IMG/VR virus record: IMGVR_UViG_3300022074_000163
Span: 1-35,675 of that record
Strand: one strand, 5' to 3'
Length of the DNA: 35,675 nucleotides
Origin: a virus
Positions 28,689-35,675 of this stretch are shown one piece after another. A model generated the notes under the pieces. It had not been told where the DNA came from. It made no database searches and saw only the letters and a list, made by a program, of their open reading frames with translations. Positions within the stretch are counted from its first letter, which is position 1. Every line of letters begins with the position of its first letter. A program made the translations under genes and the position numbers.

Positions 28689-29072
28689 ATGAAGATTGAT
28701 TTACCTTTAGAGGTTTACTATACAAAGAATAAGAAGTTTATCTTGAACTTGAATAACTATCGCAACGCACACTATAGGGTGTTGGCTAGTGCCAAAAAGA
28801 TTTATGCAGAAAATTTAGTTGATAGGATTAGCTATCCTATGTATGAGGAGCCTGTGATATTGACCTATACATACTACGCCAAAACCAAGAGAAGGTTAGA
28901 TGTTAGTAATCCTTGTTCTATTATTGATAAGTTTACTTGTGATGCATTAGTTAAAGCGAATGTGTTAGAGGATGATAGTTTTAAACAGATCAAAGAAGTG
29001 ATCTATAAATTTGGTGGGATTGATAAAGATAATCCTAGATGTGAATTGGTGATAAAAAAAATAGACCAGTAA
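28689..29072 (+). CDS. RusA-type Holliday-junction resolvase
   Basis: The 127-residue protein has the RusA landmarks in order: LNLNNYRNAHYRVLASAKKIY near the N terminus, then KTKRRLDVSNPCSIIDKFTCDALVKANVLEDDSFKQIKEV. The Asp in LDVSN, the Asp in IIDKF and the pair in LEDDS supply the acidic metal-binding residues of the active site. RusA dimers resolve branched DNA before packaging or after recombination. The length is normal for the family. Confidence 0.85.
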   Translation: MKIDLPLEVYYTKNKKFILNLNNYRNAHYRVLASAKKIYAENLVDRISYPMYEEPVILTYTYYAKTKRRLDVSNPCSIIDKFTCDALVKANVLEDDSFKQIKEVIYKFGGIDKDNPRCELVIKKIDQ

Positions 29073-29130
29073 ATAATATATTTTGACGCTGCCTGGGAGC
29101 TGCAAAAAAAATATTTACCAGTCAATGGTT
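29055..29130. promoter_or_regulatory. Inverted pair of AAATATTTACYRGT elements
   Basis: A minus-strand copy (ACCAGTAAATA, 29065-29075) overlaps the RusA gene's end, and a plus-strand copy (AAATATTTACCAGTCAATGG, 29109-29128) lies 20 bases before the ATG at 29148. Between and after them, CCTGGGAG occurs twice (29091-29098 and 29132-29139). The arrangement suggests an operator or divergent promoter. Confidence 0.4.
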
Positions 29131-29147
29131 TCCTGGGAGGAAAGCAA

Positions 29148-29483
29148 ATGCTAAAAGATATACTACAAGAAAAGTTAGATAAAAGAAAAAGGAAGTGGTG
29201 GGAATGGCACAAAAAAAATCCACAGGTTTGGGATAAGTTTGAGGAATACACATTAGAGGCTATCCATAGTGGTAGAAAAAAATACTCACAATGGGCGATC
29301 ATAAATCGTATTCGTTGGCACAATGAGATAGAAACAAAAGGTGGTGAGTTTAAGATTAGTAATGATTACATAGGTTTCTATGCAAGACTATTCCACGCAA
29401 GGCATCCACAACACAAAGACTTCTTTACACTAAAACCATTGAAAGAAGAAAAAGATATAGCTATGTTAGAGGTTAAGACTTAG
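29148..29483 (+). CDS. Conserved phage protein, function unknown
   Basis: The 111-residue protein contains KRKWWEWHKKNPQVWDKFEEYTLEAIHSGRKKYSQWAIINRIRWHNEIETKGGEFKISNDYIGFYARLFHARHPQHKDFFTLKPL. This tryptophan-rich block with closing ARLFxxxHPQxxxFF is one I recall in many phages, usually unannotated and near RusA or replication genes. GGGAGGAAAGCAAATG is its ribosome site. The end overlaps the convergent giant gene by 18 bases, which leaves no room for a terminator between them. Confidence 0.6.
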   Translation: MLKDILQEKLDKRKRKWWEWHKKNPQVWDKFEEYTLEAIHSGRKKYSQWAIINRIRWHNEIETKGGEFKISNDYIGFYARLFHARHPQHKDFFTLKPLKEEKDIAMLEVKT

Positions 29484-32400
29484 AACAGGTATATTAGCTC
29501 TCTTTTTTAGTTCTGGCACCATAGCTAGTCTCATATCTCTTTCTAGCTCTAGTTCACGAAGCATATCTGACTTAACTGATACAGATATGTTCTCATCTCT
29601 CATCAGTCTATCTCTACGCTTTCTCCAGTTGTCTAAGTATCTCTCAATCGCTCTTACTTGACCTTTGACATTCAACACGCCTTGCATATTGCTTCTGTAA
29701 GCTGATAGCTCATCAAATCGTTGTTGTTTCTGTAGCGAGTTGATAGTTGCTACTGCCCTGTCAACCTCACCTCTTAACTCATAGAATTGTTGCTGATAGC
29801 CACCAGACTTATCTAAATCAAGTAATAGTCTATTAATGACTGGTAGTTTATTTAATTCAAAGTTAGAAGGTAGTAGAGGACTTCCTGTAGCTCCTCTAGT
29901 GATAGTATCTACTAAAGCTAATACATATCCACCAAGAGTTCCTGTATAACCTCTCATAATGTGTTCTATCTTTGATGGTGAAACATTAAGAAACTCACCC
30001 ATAATTCTTGCAAATTCATTGGTAGTTGCCCTTGCTTGTAGTGCAGGTTCCTTTTGTTGTTGATAGTAAGGCACAATTTCTGTATCAGTAAAACTATTTC
30101 TGTTAGCTCTAACTTCAGCTATTGGTTTAATTAATTGCAAACCAGCACCTGGCTGGAAGAATGGAATATTTGCTGAAGTGCCTAATTGTCTAGTTATAGA
30201 GGTTAATGCTTCATCAGCAGATTTTCTTGTAAAAGCATCATCTCCTAAGGTCATATCAAACACTCTTTCAGGTATAGCTTTAAACAACATACCTACCTCA
30301 AATGGAATAGGTATCTTAACTGCATTTCCACTACCTATAGGTATTACCCAGTTATCATCTCTTACTTCTCGTTTAAGATTTTTGTATTCATCTGTATCAT
30401 GCACCATCAAGTAATACAATAGTGTTAAACCAGACAACAAACCACCATTCAATAATGCTCTCCTCATTATCCTTGATTGAACATCTTTAAGTGTTTCACC
30501 CTCACCAAGTTTTTCTACAGAAGAATATTGACCAGTAAATCCTCTATACAGAACATCTAAACCTTGTATTCTTGCATTTAAAAATGGTATGGCTGCAGTA
30601 ACTATTCTGAAATTAGTGTCTAAACCACGCCTTCCAAAATTTATTATTTCTAATCCCTGGAACGCTGCTTCGGACTGAGCTTGTGCTTCTGTATAACCTT
30701 CATTCTTTAGTTTCTTATATACAGCATCATATACTGCCATACGAGTTGCACCATCAGATTTAGTGGTAAGTGCTCCAAGACCATCCCATAATTTAAAGAA
30801 AGCTCCAGAGGCTGACATACCATTATTTGGTGTCAATCCTTTTTGTCTCATTGTTCTAGTGATAAATTGTTTTACACTACCTTCATCATTGGCAAAATCA
30901 TAACCACCAAGTACACCAAACTTTTCTAAGTTTTCCATCTCACCAAACATATTTTTTACTGAATCAACAAATGGTGTATATGGAGCACCACTTGTTACAG
31001 CAGAAGATAAGGTATCTCTTAATATGTTTACAACAACAAATCCAGGGTCTCTTGTAACAGTATCTCTTAATAATCCTGCAGGCATTGCTAGTACTTGTGC
31101 TATTGGTCCTACACTTGTGCCACCGATAGCTTGTATGCCATGAAATAAATTAACATCATCTAACTGATAATATTGTTTTATACCATCTTCAAAAACAAAT
31201 ATAGTATTTAATCTACCTGCTTGTTTAGCACTTACTTTTCTTGCTTCACCTATTGATTGTAAGTCTCTTAATAATTTGGCAGTACCATCATTTTTTAGTG
31301 CTGCAGTAAGAATAGATAGTGAGTTTCTTGATATAGCTTCTATTGGGTCTGCATCAATAGGTTTCTCTGATCCAGTAATCTTTATACTTAATGGGTTATT
31401 AGGTAATGATCCACCTGCTATTCTTGGTCCCTGCATATCTGCATCATCTATCATTTGTTTATAGAAAGGATAATATGATGAGTGTGTTTTCCACATCTGA
31501 GCTTGTTCAGGGTCTAATAAACCTTTATTTTCTGCAAACTCTATTAGTCTATTGTTCCATCGTTGATAATTGTTATAGACCTCTACCACTTCTGGATGTT
31601 GCTGTTCTATTTGTTCTATAAGAGCAAAATCTTCAGGTCTTACTGGTGTATCTATTTCTTTACCAGTTTCATCAAATGTCTTTGCTCTTTTTAAAGTAGC
31701 ATATAACTTAAATACTTGTTCTAAATTAACATCAGGATTTCCATACAATGGTGCTAATATTTGTACTAAACCACCTGTTTCTCCATTTTCTAACTCTAGG
31801 TCTTTTATATTTGCTAAAGCTGCTTGACCATCTATAACATCAGTTACATAACCTCTAGTAAGAAGTCCTGCAAATAAACCTCTAGCTCTATCTGCTAATC
31901 TTAAAGCAGCCATAGTAGCTGTATCAGCAGTATTATTTGCAAGTCTTACATCTTCATTATCTTCTTTTGCTTGTATTATTTTCTTTTCTACTGCATCTAA
32001 TTTATCTACAAAATTTGTTCTAAAGTTTTTAAATACATTACTAATAGATGTGACTGGGTCTTTTACTGCTTCAATAGTTCTAGCACCCCAAGACACATCT
32101 GGTCTATGTTCACCACCTAATCTTTCTGCTGCTTCTGCAATATTAGGGTCTACATTATCAAGAGTAGGTCTTGAGAACTTAGGTATGTCATCTGGTGCTG
32201 TAGCAGATAGGTCTCTATTAAAGTCTATGGCAGCCTTTAAAGCTGTATCTGAGGCATTTAAATTGTAATAAGGTATTGAACCCCTAGGTGTTTGTTTAAC
32301 TGTTTCTTCGGCTTCTGCTAGAGCTTCTCTTAATTGTATATTTTCTTGTGAGTTTGTGCCTGTATCATCTCTCCTTTTTCTACTAAATAAAGGTAACTGT

Positions 32401-35400
32401 CCTGTGCCAGTCTGTAATTCTTCTAATCTTTTTTCTGTTTTAGTAACAACAGCTTGTGCATTAAAAAGCCTTCTATCAAGAGTAGTTCTTTCATCACCTC
32501 TTAATGTATCTTGAAATAACTCTCTTTCTGTTTTGTCTACTAAATTACTATGATAGCTAAGACTATCTTCTAATATTTGTTGAGAGGCAGTATCTATTTG
32601 TTCTTGTGTTGTTGGAAATCTACTTGGTGCTCTACTAAAAGTAGGTATATCTCCACCTATATCTACTACTTCAGATGGAAAATATCCCCATCTTTCTAAT
32701 GAATTACCATCCCAACGAACATCACCTGCTTTTAATTTATAAGTAAATAGTTTAGATGGAGTATCTTCAGGTATTGTTAGCATTGAATCAAAAGCATCAA
32801 ATAGTCCTTCATCTCTCCTAGCAGTAAGCTCATCTACACCTCTATCTAATCTATCTTGTATTCTTCTAGCTTTATCTGATTCTTTTATTTCTTTCTTAGT
32901 TATTTTAGATTGATCAACATAATATTGAGCTTCTGATTTAGATGGTGTTATTAGGTCTCCTTCACGCAATTCTTCAGTAGGTGCTGCTCTATACATAGTT
33001 ATAGTTGCATTAGGATCACCTTTAATCTTTCTTAACTTATTCATAAAAGCCATAGTTTCTTTATAAATAGCTTTTTGTTCTGGATTATTCATGCCATATG
33101 ATGCGACATAAAATTGTGGATTTGTATAAATATCTGACGGAGAAAAACCATCTCCATCAACTTGTTCTAATAAATTACTAGCTCTTGGACCTCTTATTGG
33201 TGGAACAAAATCAGCAGCCATACCAGATGATTCATCTCTTGGTGGTCTACTAAATAGAGGCACATCTCTAACATCTCTTGTATCAAGATTGATGCCAGTT
33301 GTTTGTAAGTCTAATGCTGTAGAAGCATTTTTAAGAAATGCAGATAATTCTGTATTAAGTTTTGCAGGCACAGCTAATAATTCTCTAATTACTTCTACAA
33401 ATTTATTCCATAAATTACCAGTAGCATCTTTACCTAATGGTATAGATTCAAGCATTTCTTGAAAATTTCTATTAGTTAAACCAAATGTTAATAGTTCTGA
33501 AACATCACCTCTATTTTGAGGTTGTGTACCATATAACTGATATTTAATGTAATAGTTTTCAAAATTTCTTTTTCTGTCTCGTTCTAATGATTTTTCTGTT
33601 TTAGTAATAATTCCATCGTCATATTGTCTTAAATATATATTTGCTATTGTTTTTTCTATTTCAGGAGCTTTAGAATAAACATCTTTAAATATTTCTAAAT
33701 TTGTTTGATCACCAGTGCTGACATCTTGAAGTATTTTATCTGATAAATCTTCATAGAATCTCATCTTACTTCTATAATGATTTCTAATTCTATTAGCTTG
33801 ACTTCTTAATTCTTTTTGTGCTTTTAGTGCTTTAGAACCACCATCAGGAGATAATTTAGCTAATATACTTGGACTACCTGATGCAGCATAAATTTGAGCT
33901 AAAGTAGCCTGATGTATGCCTTCATGTAATATAGTTTCAAAATTTACACCATTTTTTGTTTTCCAATCTTGATAATTTTGATCACTAGCCAATGGAGCAG
34001 AATTAAATCCTTTGCCATCATCATTTAAAGACATAGTATAAGTAAAAGGTTGACCAAATTTATCTTCTTTACCACTAGGATTAATTTGACCTCTAATACG
34101 CCCTGTTAAACCATTTATATTTCCTACTTTAAAATTTAAAGGAAATGATCTTCCTTGTTTCTTTAATGCTAATAAAGATTTGTGAACTTTCCCTGCAATA
34201 ATTTTATAATCTTGACTTGGTGAATTATCTATTAACCACTTCATCATTTTTACAGAATCATTATTACCTTTAATAGTTTTAGTTACATTACCATCTTTAT
34301 CAAAAACGTCTTTATCTAATATTTTTGCATCTTGTAAACCTTTAATTATTTTTTCTCTCTCAGAATTATATTGTGCATTAGATAATGTACGAGAATTATA
34401 AATAGTTGTAGGTGTAGTAGGTGGTGTAACAGGACCTGTTGGTGCTGGTGGCACTGGTGGTGCTGGTGTTGGTTTTGGTATAGCTGTAGGTCTTATGCCT
34501 CTAGGTCTTAGAGTCTGTCTTATCTCATCACCAGGAATTGGCTCTGGTGCTCTTATAACTTCATCTCGTTCTTCTGTTGTAAGAAAACTAGCAGGAATAC
34601 GACCTGCATCTACAAGTCTTGTAGTTCGCACAACTCCTCTCTCTCTTGCACCAACTCTGCCAGATTCTATATTATTAAATATTTCTGTAGCACTCTTGTA
34701 GCCTGAGCTACGCATTGCTTGTCCTGCAGTTTTAAAGAACTGAATTATCTTATTAAATATGCCATCTACTTTAGGTGGAGTATTAACCAGTAAATCTTTC
34801 TTTCTAAATAGTTCTGCTATAGCTTCCTCATAAAGAAATTCTGTAGCTTCTGCTGATGTTCTTGTTTTTGCAGCAATATCTGAATAAGTACCTTGTGCTT
34901 GTGCAAGAAAAGTAGTATTAGTATTAGGAACTTTTTGTTGTTCTACTTGTTTTTTAAGATATTGATATTCTGCTTCAGTAATTAAATCTTTTGCTCTAAG
35001 AGCATGAATCATCTCATGGTCTAATACTTTTCTAAGTCTTTCTTCTATTTCTACTTCTGTAGCACCACCATCAGGATTAACTGCATTTAAAGATATAAAT
35101 ATAGTATCTGTATTTTTATCATATTCTCCTTCAGCTTTATCACCAGTTCTAGGATCAATTAATCTTCTTGGATCATACTTTATTTCTCCATCTACTCTCC
35201 TTAATGTAGTAGTAGAAATTATGTCATCACTTACAACAATACCAGTATCTTTTAAGCCAACGCCATCTAATCTTTTTCTAAGTTCTTTTGCAAACTTGCT
35301 AACCTTACCTTCTTGCAAAGTCTCAGCATAGTTAATAAATTTAGGTTCTATCTCTACAGGTGGTAATAAATTTTCCTGATTCGTTCTTTCTTTTTCTACT

Positions 35401-35675
35401 AAATCTGCAATAGATTCTGCAGGTAATACACCTTCTGCAGTAAGTCTTGCACCAAATTCTTCTGGTGTTTCATTAAACCCTTCTGCTTTTCTAGCTATAT
35501 CAAACTCAAAGTTATCTCTAATCTTATAGTTATTAGTGCCTTCTACTTGTTCAGCTCTGCCACTATAAATTAAATCATCTATAAATTGTTTTGTAGCAAC
35601 CTCATTTTTTCTAATAGAATCTGGTCCAACTTTTAATAAAGTATTTTTATCAAAAATAATATTGTTGCTTTTTGC
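29466..35675 (-). CDS. Giant polyvalent virion-type protein (5' end cut by window)
   Basis: The frame is open to the window's right edge; 2069 residues are visible. A TTG at 35318 is only an internal codon, not the start. Two HExxH peptidase motifs are visible: HEMIH (35004-35018) and HEGIH (33912-33926). They are followed by a proline-rich linker and then helical regions. A segment with ITMYRAAP, LITPSKSEAQYY and LERWGYFP resembles an ADP-ribosyltransferase-like domain. The C-terminal 900 residues resemble LPD38-type domains of large polyvalent proteins. Four PxFSR motifs lie between domains (32169-32183, 32379-32393, 32631-32645, 33246-33260). Proteins of this type are thought to enter the host with the DNA. 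The exact role is unknown. Confidence 0.7.
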   Translation of the reverse strand, partial: AKSNNIIFDKNTLLKVGPDSIRKNEVATKQFIDDLIYSGRAEQVEGTNNYKIRDNFEFDIARKAEGFNETPEEFGARLTAEGVLPAESIADLVEKERTNQENLLPPVEIEPKFINYAETLQEGKVSKFAKELRKRLDGVGLKDTGIVVSDDIISTTTLRRVDGEIKYDPRRLIDPRTGDKAEGEYDKNTDTIFISLNAVNPDGGATEVEIEERLRKVLDHEMIHALRAKDLITEAEYQYLKKQVEQQKVPNTNTTFLAQAQGTYSDIAAKTRTSAEATEFLYEEAIAELFRKKDLLVNTPPKVDGIFNKIIQFFKTAGQAMRSSGYKSATEIFNNIESGRVGARERGVVRTTRLVDAGRIPASFLTTEERDEVIRAPEPIPGDEIRQTLRPRGIRPTAIPKPTPAPPVPPAPTGPVTPPTTPTTIYNSRTLSNAQYNSEREKIIKGLQDAKILDKDVFDKDGNVTKTIKGNNDSVKMMKWLIDNSPSQDYKIIAGKVHKSLLALKKQGRSFPLNFKVGNINGLTGRIRGQINPSGKEDKFGQPFTYTMSLNDDGKGFNSAPLASDQNYQDWKTKNGVNFETILHEGIHQATLAQIYAASGSPSILAKLSPDGGSKALKAQKELRSQANRIRNHYRSKMRFYEDLSDKILQDVSTGDQTNLEIFKDVYSKAPEIEKTIANIYLRQYDDGIITKTEKSLERDRKRNFENYYIKYQLYGTQPQNRGDVSELLTFGLTNRNFQEMLESIPLGKDATGNLWNKFVEVIRELLAVPAKLNTELSAFLKNASTALDLQTTGINLDTRDVRDVPLFSRPPRDESSGMAADFVPPIRGPRASNLLEQVDGDGFSPSDIYTNPQFYVASYGMNNPEQKAIYKETMAFMNKLRKIKGDPNATITMYRAAPTEELREGDLITPSKSEAQYYVDQSKITKKEIKESDKARRIQDRLDRGVDELTARRDEGLFDAFDSMLTIPEDTPSKLFTYKLKAGDVRWDGNSLERWGYFPSEVVDIGGDIPTFSRAPSRFPTTQEQIDTASQQILEDSLSYHSNLVDKTERELFQDTLRGDERTTLDRRLFNAQAVVTKTEKRLEELQTGTGQLPLFSRKRRDDTGTNSQENIQLREALAEAEETVKQTPRGSIPYYNLNASDTALKAAIDFNRDLSATAPDDIPKFSRPTLDNVDPNIAEAAERLGGEHRPDVSWGARTIEAVKDPVTSISNVFKNFRTNFVDKLDAVEKKIIQAKEDNEDVRLANNTADTATMAALRLADRARGLFAGLLTRGYVTDVIDGQAALANIKDLELENGETGGLVQILAPLYGNPDVNLEQVFKLYATLKRAKTFDETGKEIDTPVRPEDFALIEQIEQQHPEVVEVYNNYQRWNNRLIEFAENKGLLDPEQAQMWKTHSSYYPFYKQMIDDADMQGPRIAGGSLPNNPLSIKITGSEKPIDADPIEAISRNSLSILTAALKNDGTAKLLRDLQSIGEARKVSAKQAGRLNTIFVFEDGIKQYYQLDDVNLFHGIQAIGGTSVGPIAQVLAMPAGLLRDTVTRDPGFVVVNILRDTLSSAVTSGAPYTPFVDSVKNMFGEMENLEKFGVLGGYDFANDEGSVKQFITRTMRQKGLTPNNGMSASGAFFKLWDGLGALTTKSDGATRMAVYDAVYKKLKNEGYTEAQAQSEAAFQGLEIINFGRRGLDTNFRIVTAAIPFLNARIQGLDVLYRGFTGQYSSVEKLGEGETLKDVQSRIMRRALLNGGLLSGLTLLYYLMVHDTDEYKNLKREVRDDNWVIPIGSGNAVKIPIPFEVGMLFKAIPERVFDMTLGDDAFTRKSADEALTSITRQLGTSANIPFFQPGAGLQLIKPIAEVRANRNSFTDTEIVPYYQQQKEPALQARATTNEFARIMGEFLNVSPSKIEHIMRGYTGTLGGYVLALVDTITRGATGSPLLPSNFELNKLPVINRLLLDLDKSGGYQQQFYELRGEVDRAVATINSLQKQQRFDELSAYRSNMQGVLNVKGQVRAIERYLDNWRKRRDRLMRDENISVSVKSDMLRELELERDMRLAMVPELKKRANIPVLSLNL

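Noticed and set aside
35316-35318. TTG as start codon of the giant protein
   Set aside because: The frame continues without a stop to the right edge with sequence of the same character, so the true start lies outside the window.
1-35675. Circular genome joined at the window ends
   Set aside because: Both end genes are cut in the middle, and joining them would fuse a fibre shaft to the giant protein. Polymerase, tail and lysis genes are also missing, so the window is a fragment.

Overview
The window is a 35.7-kb piece of an AT-rich tailed-phage genome, most likely from a marine phage. The evidence is a terminase pair, a portal, a scaffold, a capsid protein and a run of small structural proteins of a type I know mainly from uncultured marine phages. 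No tape measure, sheath or polymerase gene is seen, so it is a fragment. Both end genes run off the window: a tail-fibre-like gene is cut on the left and a giant virion-type protein is cut on the right. The podovirus-like assignment (large portal, two connector-type proteins, no tape measure visible) is an inference.

Layout. Positions 1-15328 hold the packaging, head and tail-fibre cassette, all on the minus strand. Its transcription order is TerS, a G-tract-rich gap, TerL, portal, a small protein, GroES-like co-chaperonin, scaffold, two head proteins, major capsid protein, a terminator, two virion proteins, four small lysine-rich proteins, two connectors, and then tail-tip and fibre proteins. 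Positions 15.7-20.5 kb hold a plus-strand operon: a small coiled-coil protein, a MoxR-type AAA+ ATPase, a 321-residue partner, a metallopeptidase/VWA protein and two small proteins. Positions 20.5-20.9 kb are a regulatory gap. Positions 20.9-24.0 kb hold an RHH-type DNA-binding protein (plus strand) and a primase-helicase with neighbours (minus strand). Positions 24.4-29.5 kb are a tightly coupled plus-strand recombination cassette: RecB/Cas4-like nuclease, single-strand annealing protein, SSB-tailed protein, Ref-like HNH nuclease, RusA and many tiny genes. Positions 29.5-35.7 kb hold the giant polyvalent protein on the minus strand.

The most striking content is RNA-based. Four self-cleaving hammerhead ribozymes can be folded directly from the sequence between successive genes of the MoxR/VWA operon: one type I at 16013-16073 and three type III at 17254-17308, 18355-18407 and 19815-19872. 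A fifth, imperfect candidate lies in the operon leader. The three type III ribozymes each follow a long hairpin and are followed by a conserved AACTCAT box and the Shine-Dalgarno of the next gene. Cleavage would divide the message into single-gene units with a hairpin at the 3' end and a ribozyme core at the 5' end. Just downstream, a short transcript with its own promoter and terminator (about 20701-20798) has a single-stranded segment complementary in two blocks to the AACTCAT box and the Shine-Dalgarno of these leaders. It looks like an antisense small RNA that could regulate the whole set.

Other regulatory signals are a parS-like 16-mer (20820-20835), a TAGTAAGT operator family shared by the terL and primase-helicase leaders, a recurring AAATATTTACYRGT element limited to the plus-strand regions and their gaps, and four TGTCGAT copies in the leader of the recombination cassette.
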